From an uncultured Bacilli bacterium (GTDB taxonomy: Bacteria > Bacillota_I > Bacilli_A > RF39 > UBA660), in assembly GCA_934095965.1 (NCBI GenBank), contig CAKOKR010000036.1, positions 1 through 6,557 of the forward strand: a stretch of DNA of 6,557 bases, in the 5' to 3' direction. Each line of letters opens with the position of its first letter. Within the stretch, counting starts at the first letter, position 1. The position numbers were made by a program, and so were the translations under genes. This document shows positions 1 through 4,554 of the stretch, in pieces. The notes under the pieces are model-generated. The model saw only the letters and a program-made list of their open reading frames with translations, ran no database searches and had not been told where the DNA came from.

Positions 1-1
1 A

Positions 2-30
2 CCCCAATTCAGTATAAAGCCGAATTAGGG
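2..30 (-). repeat. Inverted repeat at window edge
   Basis: CCCCAATTC (2-10) and GAATTAGGG (22-30) flank an 11-nt loop. Read as minus-strand RNA all 9 pairs form, one of them a G-U wobble; on the plus strand that pair is a C-A mismatch. This favours a minus-strand transcript. It could end the glycosyltransferase transcript, but it lies about 275 nt past that stop and any T-run would be outside the window. The function is unknown. Confidence 0.3.
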
Positions 31-158
31 TTCTAAAAATTCTTTTTTAGTGTCCACTTTTTATTGACTTATTCACAAAGTGATTTTTGAACTCTTTTTC
101 TTAAACTACTTAAGGCTTTGAAAGGTTCCTAAGTACCAATCGATATTAATTGATATCA

Positions 159-266
159 TTAAATTTTTATTTTGTCAATTATTTTACTCTTCGATGATAT
201 AATTTGTTTTGCTAATTTAAATTGTCTCCATTTATCATTTGCTTCTGCTTGTGCTATTTTAGTCAT
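159..266 (-). CDS. Possible 35-aa small protein, unrecognised
   Basis: An ATG (264-266) opens 35 sense codons ending in TAA (159-161). The peptide begins MTKIAQAEANDKW and is lysine-rich with a basic C-terminal half. It contains several GCA alanine codons and one TGG tryptophan, slightly more protein-like than random AT-rich translation. No good Shine-Dalgarno precedes the ATG and an in-frame TAA lies about 24 nt upstream, so it is not the tail of a longer gene at this position. It sits 38 nt downstream of the glycosyltransferase stop on the same strand. I recognise no family; it may be chance. Confidence 0.28.
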   Translation of the reverse strand: MTKIAQAEANDKWRQFKLAKQIISSKSKIIDKIKI

Positions 267-271
267 TTTTA

Positions 272-295
272 CACAATAAATTTGATTTTATTGTG
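272..295. repeat. Hairpin just after the glycosyltransferase stop
   Basis: CACAATAAA (272-280) and TTTATTGTG (287-295) form a perfect 9-bp stem with a 6-nt loop, 9 nt past the glycosyltransferase stop. The place suits a transcript end, but the stem is mostly A-T. The T-rich tract lies on its plus-strand side (296-307), so it is not a canonical minus-strand intrinsic terminator. It could help stabilise the 3' end of the mRNA. Confidence 0.35.
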
Positions 296-304
296 GTTAT
301 TTTT

Positions 305-1795
305 TTAATTAGCATTTATATCATCAATAGTTATTTTACTTTCATGAGGAATTGGTTTCCATTCAACATGCATGAATAATGCTGCATACATTGCATATCT
401 ACCTATGATATCAAATGTTGGCCAAGTTAATGTGTATAACATTTTCTTCCAGATTGACATCTTTTTAATATTTTTATGTTCAACAATAAATAGATATACC
501 GCTTTTGCCATGTTTTCGATATACATACCTAATCTAAATAATATTCTTAACCAGATTGATAAAAGCATACCTGCAAATAAAGCATTTATTCCTGGATTCA
601 TTGTTACTTTAATTGTAAAGAAATGTCTTAGAGCTTGTGCTAAGTATGTTCCTCCACCAAATATATTAACATCAAGTACACCAACATTATAACAATAACA
701 TCCATACATAACTACGATAACTATTAACCATCTTGCTATATTAAATATATTAAATGGTGTTAATTGCATCAATGTATCATATGATGCAAATCTATGTCTT
801 ATATTTTCTATAATATTTAATATAAATTCTTTAAATGTTTTAGATTTACGTTTTTTATTAACTGAGTTTTCTCCCCATTTGGTGCGGACATACCATTTTC
901 CTAAGAAAACATTTATAAATAGATATGGACCACTTTCAACGAATGCTTGTAAGTGACCTTTTGCCCATCTTGTTCTTTGTCTTAAAGCTACTTTTAGGCT
1001 TATTGGTTGTTCATCATAAAACATTGCATCATTTTGATAAGTTATTTGATATCCTTGGGCAACAGCATCTGCAGTTAATGCTCTATCTTCAGTAAGGGAT
1101 GTATAGTGCCATCCATTTTTAACTATTTCATTTGTAAATAGAAAACCTGTACCTTGGATATTTGTTGCAAGTCTTAGGATACTTCTTGCTCTATGGTTAT
1201 AACGAATTGATCTAATCCAGTGAAGTGCATATGTTGATGCAATCCAATTTTCATCAAAGTTTTTAGTATTTCTATATGATGTAATTATTTTTTCACCTGA
1301 ATCAAAAGCATCATTCATTTTAGTTATATAATCACTCTTTAATAGGTTATCTGCATCAAAGATGAAGTAACCTTCGAAAGACATTCTTCCATAGTCACTC
1401 TCAATTCTATCAAATAAGAATTCTAATGCATAACCTTTAGTTCTATGGGCATCATCAAAACGCTCATAACATATTGCACCATGTTCTCTAGCTATTTTAG
1501 CAGTATTATCTGTACAGTTATCTGCAACTACAAAAACAGTTAATAACTTACTTGGATAATCTTGTTTTTTAATACTATCAAGTAAGTTACCTATTACCTT
1601 CTCTTCATTACGTGCTGCTATTACTATCCCATATTTATGTTTATTTTTAGCAGGTTTAAATTTTCTTGTAAAGAAAAAACCTATAATCCAATATAATGTT
1701 TTATAAGCAAGCATAAATGATAATACACTACTTATTGCATAATAAACATTTTTCCAATCAATATAATGATTTCCAATAAAACTTATAATACTCAT
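305..1795 (-). CDS. Membrane family 2 glycosyltransferase
   Basis: Predicted processive-type GT2 enzyme (GT-A fold, nucleotide-sugar donor, inverting) acting at the cytoplasmic membrane. In the 496-aa product a membrane segment (about 17-42) precedes the catalytic domain. That domain starts at VIAARNEE (58-65) and continues with VVADNCTDNT (89-98), a DAD metal/UDP site (147-149), TED with the likely catalytic Asp at 237, and Q-R-T-R-W (273-277). The last is the Q(Q/R)xRW motif shared with cellulose/chitin/hyaluronan synthase-like enzymes. Hydrophobic segments near 350-372, 404-425 and 452-475 complete a membrane channel-like C-terminal part. The ATG (1793-1795) is preceded by GAGGT (1802-1806) at 6-nt spacing and by a sigma-A-type promoter, so it is probably transcribed independently of the DGR. 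It ends in TAA. Substrate and polymer cannot be told from sequence; exopolysaccharide or cell-surface glycan is inference. Confidence 0.93.
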   Translation of the reverse strand: MSIISFIGNHYIDWKNVYYAISSVLSFMLAYKTLYWIIGFFFTRKFKPAKNKHKYGIVIAARNEEKVIGNLLDSIKKQDYPSKLLTVFVVADNCTDNTAKIAREHGAICYERFDDAHRTKGYALEFLFDRIESDYGRMSFEGYFIFDADNLLKSDYITKMNDAFDSGEKIITSYRNTKNFDENWIASTYALHWIRSIRYNHRARSILRLATNIQGTGFLFTNEIVKNGWHYTSLTEDRALTADAVAQGYQITYQNDAMFYDEQPISLKVALRQRTRWAKGHLQAFVESGPYLFINVFLGKWYVRTKWGENSVNKKRKSKTFKEFILNIIENIRHRFASYDTLMQLTPFNIFNIARWLIVIVVMYGCYCYNVGVLDVNIFGGGTYLAQALRHFFTIKVTMNPGINALFAGMLLSIWLRILFRLGMYIENMAKAVYLFIVEHKNIKKMSIWKKMLYTLTWPTFDIIGRYAMYAALFMHVEWKPIPHESKITIDDINAN

Positions 1796-1818
1796 ATTAA
1801 TACCTCGTTAGTAATTAG

Positions 1819-1847
1819 ATTATATCTTAGATAATGGGAAAAAGCAA
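1819..1847 (-). promoter_or_regulatory. Sigma-A-type promoter for the glycosyltransferase
   Basis: On the minus strand a TTGCTT -35 box (1842-1847) and a perfect TATAAT -10 box (1819-1824) are separated by exactly 17 nt. The -10 lies about 12 nt upstream of the GAGGT ribosome site and 23 nt upstream of the ATG at 1795. This gives a short leader of roughly 15-20 nt. It supports expression of the glycosyltransferase independent of the upstream DGR operon. Confidence 0.6.
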
Positions 1848-1860
1848 CAGAAATCGATAT

Positions 1861-1887
1861 AATTTTGCAAGGAGTCCTTGCAAAATT
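1861..1887. repeat. Perfect 13-bp palindrome with 1-nt centre
   Basis: AATTTTGCAAGGA (1861-1873) is followed by one G and its exact reverse complement TCCTTGCAAAATT (1875-1887). It lies between the last ORF of the DGR operon and the glycosyltransferase promoter. As RNA it would fold as about 11 bp with a small loop. Neither strand has a T-run after it, so it is not a standard intrinsic terminator although the position fits a transcript end. The half-site TTGCAAGGA recurs in direct orientation at 1935-1943. A protein-binding palindrome is an alternative. Confidence 0.5.
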
Positions 1888-1950
1888 CAATACACAACAA
1901 ACAAAACTCTTGTAATTTCAGTATTTATCTAGGCTTGCAAGGAATTACTG

Positions 1951-2187
1951 TCAAAGATTTAACATAGTAAATAAATATTCTATAATATAATACTTATAGT
2001 AATTATTTAATTTACTTTTGTAAAAAGTAACATTAAAATTATTATCTATAATTATATAATTAATATCATTGTTATTTTTATACTTTATTAGGTTTTTATC
2101 AAAACCATAAGTTTTTAAATTATTATTCTTTTCGAATATAATTATATAATCTTTATAAATACTTTTAAAAAATATATATTTATTCAT
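1951..2187 (-). CDS. Unrecognised 78-aa protein coupled to the RT
   Basis: I do not recognise this protein. It is 78 aa, extremely rich in Asn, Ile, Lys and Tyr, with no signal peptide or clear membrane segment, and begins MNKYIFFKSIYKDYIIIFEK. Alternating hydrophobic stretches (IIIF, YIIID, NVTFYK) suggest a small beta-rich fold, which is inference. Its ATG (2185-2187) overlaps the RT stop by 8 bp (ATGAATAA). This is the same arrangement as the Avd/RT junction (ATGGATGA), which argues for translational coupling and a real gene. The only upstream purine motif is a weak AGGT about 10 nt away. It ends in TGA as the last gene of the operon. Such a Lys/Asn-rich ORF could still be chance in this AT-rich DNA. 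Confidence 0.5.
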   Translation of the reverse strand: MNKYIFFKSIYKDYIIIFEKNNNLKTYGFDKNLIKYKNNNDINYIIIDNNFNVTFYKSKLNNYYKYYIIEYLFTMLNL

Positions 2188-3247
2188 TATACCAATACCT
2201 ATTTATTAATAATTTCATTTTATTATTATGGGTATATTTATAACTATTAGTATAAGTCATTATGGTACAGAATGCTTTATAATGACTTATACTATTTGTA
2301 TCAAATAAATATCTTTTATGTTTTAGTTTCTTTTTTATTTTATCCAGAGAACTTTTCTTTACTTTAATAATAGTTTTATTATTAATTACTTTAAAAGTAT
2401 ACCCCAGAAAAGATACCCCATATTTCATATTAACTATGAAAGTTTTTTTAGTATTAATATTTAATTTATATTCTTTAGTTAATTTATCTATTATTATATT
2501 TTTTGCTTTATATAACTTATCTAAATCATTATCAAATATTATAAAATCATCCATAAATCTAACATAATGTTTTAGTTTTAAATTATGTATTATAAAATAA
2601 TCTAATTTATATAAATAAAATATAGATAAAAATTGACTTGTCATGTTACCAATAGGCAATCCTTTGCCATATTGGTATTTTGGCAAGTCTTTATCTTTTA
2701 TTGTTTTTTCTATAGCACTTAATGTTTCATCACTATTAGTACTATCTATTATTTTACTTATTATATTAAATTCTTTTTTAGATAGTTTATCACACAACAT
2801 ATTTTTTAATATGTTATGATCAATACTATAAAAGTATTTACTTATATCTAATTTTAAAGCATATATCTCTTTACCTTTTTTAAGGCTATTTAAGTCACTT
2901 TTAACTAGTTTAATAGCATAATCATTACCCATGCCTTTTCTTGTTGCAACATTTCTATTTACAAGGTATTTAGTTAGGCTTTTCTCTAATATGTTTCTTG
3001 AAACAAAATGATTTATAATTTTATCTTTAACAGGTAGACTCATTACTAATCTACATTTTGGTTCATATATTAAAAAAATGTTGTATCTATTATGACCAAC
3101 TCTTTTTGTATTTAACATATTAATTATGTCGTTTACGTATTCCATTTTATTTAATTCAAAGTCATATAACTTTCTTTTATTTTTTACTCCTTTACTTATT
3201 TCAGTTTCATATATTTTTAAAATACTATCTACATTTAATTCATCCAT
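2180..3247 (-). CDS. DGR reverse transcriptase
   Basis: Error-prone reverse transcriptase that copies the TR RNA into cDNA, misincorporating opposite adenines, for transfer to the VR. In the 355-aa product the RT motifs occur in order. They are VKDKIINH (73-80, motif 2), KLDISKYF with catalytic Asp134, IGNMTSQ (199-205), FMDD with catalytic Asp233-Asp234, INTKKTF (264-270) and FLGYTF (280-285). IGNxxSQ is the DGR hallmark, where retrons and group II introns usually have a QGxxxSP type. The catalytic box reads FMDD instead of the usual YMDD. The C-terminal region (about 295-355) is basic and resembles the thumb of DGR RTs; no maturase or endonuclease domain follows. The start overlaps the Avd stop by 8 bp with no strong ribosome site, so translation is probably coupled to Avd. 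It ends in TAA. All three catalytic Asp are present, so the enzyme looks functional. Confidence 0.97.
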   Translation of the reverse strand: MDELNVDSILKIYETEISKGVKNKRKLYDFELNKMEYVNDIINMLNTKRVGHNRYNIFLIYEPKCRLVMSLPVKDKIINHFVSRNILEKSLTKYLVNRNVATRKGMGNDYAIKLVKSDLNSLKKGKEIYALKLDISKYFYSIDHNILKNMLCDKLSKKEFNIISKIIDSTNSDETLSAIEKTIKDKDLPKYQYGKGLPIGNMTSQFLSIFYLYKLDYFIIHNLKLKHYVRFMDDFIIFDNDLDKLYKAKNIIIDKLTKEYKLNINTKKTFIVNMKYGVSFLGYTFKVINNKTIIKVKKSSLDKIKKKLKHKRYLFDTNSISHYKAFCTIMTYTNSYKYTHNNKMKLLINRYWYNE

Positions 3248-3590
3248 TAATACACCACTTATATAACATTTTATTTATTATAGCTAATTTATTACATTTA
3301 CTTAATAATTGTTTTTCACTTATATAATGTAATTTATAAGCTCGCTCTAAATAAAAATCTAACTTATTTATTTTAGTTATGGCTTCGATTTGATAAGTTT
3401 TCTTATAATCTATTCTAGTTTCATAATTAGCTTTATAAACTAATTCTAAAACTTCTAGAGAATCATTATAGATTCTATCTTTAGTAAATATATCTTTTTT
3501 AGGAAACGTAATAAGTAAATTTTCCAAATCAAGAATAAAAGATTTTATACTTTTAATTATTAAGAATTTATTATTGTCTAGTTGTGTCAT
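3240..3590 (-). CDS. avd: Avd, DGR accessory variability determinant
   Basis: The 116-aa, alpha-helical, basic protein fits the Avd family. These are four-helix-bundle proteins related to the 23S rRNA intervening-sequence protein, forming a barrel-like pentamer that binds RT and TR RNA and is needed for cDNA synthesis and retrohoming. Visible features are a first helix (about 6-28) ending in the family's TFPKKD turn (28-33) and a second helix with SLEVLELVYKANY (44-56). A third follows at ITKINKLDFYLERAYKLHYI (about 71-90), then SEKQL and a last helix ending in a W-containing tail (about 91-113). Length matches the family. Its ATG (3588-3590) lies 20 bp inside the upstream MutS-like gene, and its TGA overlaps the RT start by 8 bp, consistent with stoichiometric co-translation with RT. 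The family call rests on pattern and context, without a search. Confidence 0.88.
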   Translation of the reverse strand: MTQLDNNKFLIIKSIKSFILDLENLLITFPKKDIFTKDRIYNDSLEVLELVYKANYETRIDYKKTYQIEAITKINKLDFYLERAYKLHYISEKQLLSKCNKLAIINKMLYKWCING

Positions 3591-3951
3591 TTTCTAATGC
3601 CTCGATAACTTTTTCTAGGTCTTTCAAAGTATAGTTATTTAATTTTTCTTTTAATCTTTCTAATCTTTCTTCGACATCTATACTTTTCAGAGATTCTTTT
3701 AATATTTTATTATATTTTGTTTTTACCCCTTTGTGTTTTTCCACTAAATCTTTTTTATCATATATTTCATATGATAAATCATTATCATCTAATTTTGCTT
3801 TTACTTTAGTTAAAGCACTTTCTGGAAAACCTACACTATTTTTAGGTTTTAAGTATTTGTACCCCACTAGGTGATGTAGTATTATTGCATCATCTCCATA
3901 TGCATTAAAAAATTTCCCTGTTTTATACAAGGACATACAACTATTCTTCAT
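3571..3951 (-). CDS. MutS domain I-like DGR accessory protein
   Basis: A small basic protein with a stretch resembling the N-terminal mismatch-recognition domain of MutS. Counting from the first TTG (3958-3960), GKFFNAYGDDAIILHHLVGY (15-34) matches the MutS pattern FYELFxxDA. SVGFPESALTKVKAKL (42-57) matches the GxPxHALxxYxxKL segment, and LSYEIYDKKD follows. The mismatch-probing Phe-x-Glu of MutS reads Phe-Phe-Asn here. The MutS ATPase, clamp and lever domains are absent; instead there is a charged C-terminal helix or coiled coil (about 80-125). MutS-like (MSL) accessory proteins are known in a subset of DGRs; a role in recognising mismatched cDNA/VR heteroduplex is inference. GAGGAG (3961-3966) abuts the TTG. 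I therefore chose the ATG at 3949-3951, with 9-nt spacing, giving 126 aa. It ends in TAA inside avd and appears to be the first gene of the operon. Confidence 0.8.
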   Translation of the reverse strand: MKNSCMSLYKTGKFFNAYGDDAIILHHLVGYKYLKPKNSVGFPESALTKVKAKLDDNDLSYEIYDKKDLVEKHKGVKTKYNKILKESLKSIDVEERLERLKEKLNNYTLKDLEKVIEALENDTTRQ

Positions 3952-3960
3952 TTTCATCAA

Positions 3961-3966
3961 CTCCTC
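3961..3966 (-). promoter_or_regulatory. Ribosome binding site deciding the MutS-like start
   Basis: Minus-strand GAGGAG touches a TTG (3960) and lies 3 nt from the ATG at 3957 and 9 nt from the ATG at 3951. Only the last spacing is optimal, so translation most likely starts at 3951. A second purine run (AAGGAAG, about 3973-3979) further upstream is less well placed. Confidence 0.6.
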
Positions 3967-3999
3967 TTTTACTTCCTTTTTCTTTTAGTTGTACTTTTA

Positions 4000-4040
4000 A
4001 TACAGCTTACAGGGGATACACGTATGTTCCCCGTCTGTAT
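4000..4040 (-). repeat. Spacer hairpin A
   Basis: An outer stem pairs ATACAG (4000-4005) with CTGTAT (4035-4040). An inner stem pairs GGGGA (4012-4016) with TCCCC (4028-4032), extended by ACA/TGT around a CGTA loop. An asymmetric internal loop (6 nt against 2 nt) separates them. This is the most stable-looking element in the spacer and lies about 34 nt from the ribosome site of the accessory gene. An alternative register pairs ACAG (4009-4012) with CTGT (4035-4038). Confidence 0.5.
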
Positions 4041-4043
4041 TTC

Positions 4044-4091
4044 TTATTTGAAGTATCCTTCAGGATAATCTTTGTCCTTTATCTCATTCAT
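4044..4091 (-). CDS. Possible 15-aa leader peptide in the spacer
   Basis: An ATG (4089-4091) with AAGG 7 nt upstream (4099-4102) opens MNEIKDKDYPEGYFK, then TAA (4044-4046). The composition is charged and aromatic. Hairpin B lies inside it and encodes DYPEG. The same frame is open further upstream through the TR end (41 sense codons from 4169) but has no start codon there. It could be a short leader that couples translation to the accessory gene, or coincidence. Confidence 0.2.
   Translation of the reverse strand: MNEIKDKDYPEGYFK
4054..4067 (-). repeat. Spacer hairpin B, 5 bp with TGAA loop
   Basis: TATCC (4054-4058) and GGATA (4063-4067) form a perfect 5-bp stem. Read on the minus strand the tetraloop is TGAA closed by C-G, similar to compact GNRA-like loops. 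It lies about 68 nt past the TR end. Confidence 0.4.
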
Positions 4092-4097
4092 TATATA

Positions 4098-4132
4098 ACC
4101 TTGATCATATAATCCTAGAACTATATAAAGGT
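4098..4132 (-). repeat. Spacer hairpin C abutting the TR
   Basis: ACCTT (4098-4102) pairs with AAGGT (4128-4132), and ATAT (4107-4110) with ATAT (4123-4126). A 4-against-1-nt bulge separates the stems and the loop is 12 nt. Its base is only 2 nt from the TR homing end (4135), a position where a priming structure would be expected. The pairing is A/T-rich, so stability is modest. Confidence 0.35.
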
Positions 4133-4134
4133 CT

Positions 4135-4148
4135 ACGGGCGAACCGCA
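4135..4148 (-). other. Homing-end element of TR (IMH*)
   Basis: The coding-sense 3' end of the TR, TGCGGTTCGCCCGT, has no adenine, is G+C-rich and is identical to the VR end. It corresponds to the initiation-of-mutagenic-homing partner sequence at the TR 3' end. Identity stops sharply past 4135, where the next bases differ at non-adenine positions as well. Confidence 0.75.
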
Positions 4149-4242
4149 TTCCCATTCGAGTTGTCGACATTATCGTCATTCACATTACCATCATCATTCA
4201 CGTTGAACGCATTGTTCGAATCATCGGAATTACGCGAAATTT
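4135..4242 (-). repeat. DGR template repeat (TR)
   Basis: Invariant template copied by the RT. It aligns without gaps to the VR at 4632-4739 (offset 497). Of 108 positions 85 are identical, and all 23 differences fall at T on the plus strand, that is adenine in the coding-sense TR. None of the 76 non-adenine positions differs, while 9 of the 32 adenines are unchanged. Read in the VR frame the TR is packed with AAY (Asn) and GAY (Asp) codons. These have adenines at positions 1 and 2 (AAY) or position 2 (GAY), the usual design that maximises amino-acid outcomes while avoiding stops. In that frame it terminates in TAG exactly at the TR end. It lies 5' of the accessory/RT genes and about 390 bp past the VR, the order target-TR-accessories-RT. 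Confidence 0.98.
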
Positions 4243-4305
4243 CCACAAGATTACCCTTTATTGGACTTACATCTTTTCAGAATGCCAATAAATGATACAT
4301 TATTT

Positions 4306-4334
4306 TTTATTGACTTTTACAAAATATATGTTAA
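4306..4334 (-). promoter_or_regulatory. Possible promoter for TR-RNA and accessory/RT operon
   Basis: On the minus strand TTAACA (4329-4334, 5 of 6 to the -35 consensus) is followed after 17 nt by AATAAA (4306-4311, 4 of 6 to the -10 consensus). Transcription would start near 4299, about 57 nt before the TR. The surroundings are so AT-rich that such matches can be accidental; read-through from the target gene is the alternative. Confidence 0.3.
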
Positions 4335-4425
4335 TATATTTATCACATTTATTGATAAATTATTTATTAATTTATACATATATTTTTTGGAAAGACATTG
4401 TTAAATCAATCATTTTTTTGCATAC

Positions 4426-4452
4426 GCCATGCCTGCATTTGGCAGACATGGC
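4426..4452 (-). repeat. Intergenic hairpin 1, 11-bp with G-U wobble
   Basis: GCCATG (4426-4431) pairs with CATGGC (4447-4452) and CTGC (4433-4436) with GCAG (4442-4445), with a 5-nt loop. On the plus strand C4432/A4446 is a mismatch; as minus-strand RNA it becomes a U-G wobble, giving 11 continuous pairs. No T-run follows on either strand, so it is not a canonical terminator. Confidence 0.6.
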
Positions 4453-4512
4453 TTCAAAATCGTTCTTGCAAAGTGTTATTTACTTACATACCTCTGCATA
4501 ATTTTGCACCCC

Positions 4513-4542
4513 GCATGCCTAGCCCTTACGTCCTAGACATGC
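4513..4542 (-). repeat. Intergenic hairpin 2, 10-bp with G-U wobble
   Basis: GCATG (4513-4517) pairs with CATGC (4538-4542) and CTAG (4519-4522) with CTAG (4533-4536), with a 10-nt loop. C4518/A4537 mismatches on the plus strand but is a U-G wobble in minus-strand RNA. It begins 12 nt past the target-gene stop. It shares the CATGCCT...AGACATG frame with hairpin 1, so the two look like related elements. There is no T-run after it. Confidence 0.55.
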
Positions 4543-4554
4543 ATAATCACCTCA

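Larger units (their letters stand above)
1..304. other. Region downstream of the glycosyltransferase, no strong gene
   Basis: No well-supported gene is visible in these 304 bases. They hold a possible 35-codon minus-strand ORF (159-266), a hairpin right after the glycosyltransferase stop (272-295) and an inverted repeat at the window edge (2-30). Between about 31 and 158 there are only AT-rich stretches, including a weak A/T hairpin near 33-50. I see no tRNA, rRNA or convincing terminator with a T-run on the minus strand. Confidence 0.5.
3967..4134 (-). ncRNA. Structured spacer between TR and accessory gene (part of TR-RNA)
   Basis: These 168 nt separate the homing end of the TR from the ribosome site of the first accessory gene. 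In the Bordetella phage DGR the RNA downstream of the TR is required for priming and Avd-RT binding. By analogy this spacer should be part of the functional TR-RNA. Here it contains three separate inverted repeats (4000-4040, 4054-4067, 4098-4132) that cover much of its length. It is also denser in G+C than the adjacent RT and ORF78 genes. The RNA role is inferred from position and folding potential only. Confidence 0.55.
4243..4554. other. Region between target gene and TR, no clear gene
   Basis: These 312 bases lack a convincing gene. The 69-codon plus-strand frame at 4292-4501 is low-complexity with no ribosome site or family resemblance. A minus-strand 25-codon frame (MSAKCRHGVCKK...) only reads through hairpin 4426-4452. 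The right half (4426-4542) is G+C-richer and holds two related hairpins. The left half (4243-4425) is very AT-rich and has a possible promoter for the TR-RNA. TR/VR similarity past 4242 persists only as TGGA with a 1-nt gap. Confidence 0.5.

Noticed and set aside
50..80. TGTCCACTTTTT-like stretch resembling an insertion-sequence end
   Set aside because: It has only a loose resemblance to IS3-type termini. No transposase, matching inverted end or target duplication is visible in the window.
372..692. Plus-strand 106-codon frame
   Set aside because: It lies wholly antisense to the glycosyltransferase, which has full motifs, a ribosome site and a promoter. The frame has no such support.
2180..3247. 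Group II intron or retron RT
   Set aside because: IGNxxSQ, the absence of maturase/endonuclease domains and of domain V-like RNA, and the adjacent TR/VR pair all point to a DGR.
4135..4242. TR as a translated gene
   Set aside because: The VR-frame ORF through the TR is only about 50 codons between a TGA and the TAG at the TR end, with no ribosome site or ATG. It is best explained as template design.
4429..4450. Intrinsic terminator for the target gene
   Set aside because: The hairpin is strong, but the minus strand continues into an A-run, not a T-run, so it is not a canonical terminator.
4292..4501. Plus-strand 69-codon frame
   Set aside because: It runs through an AT-rich intergenic stretch and a hairpin. 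It has no ribosome site or family resemblance, and its leucine/tyrosine-rich composition is typical of chance.
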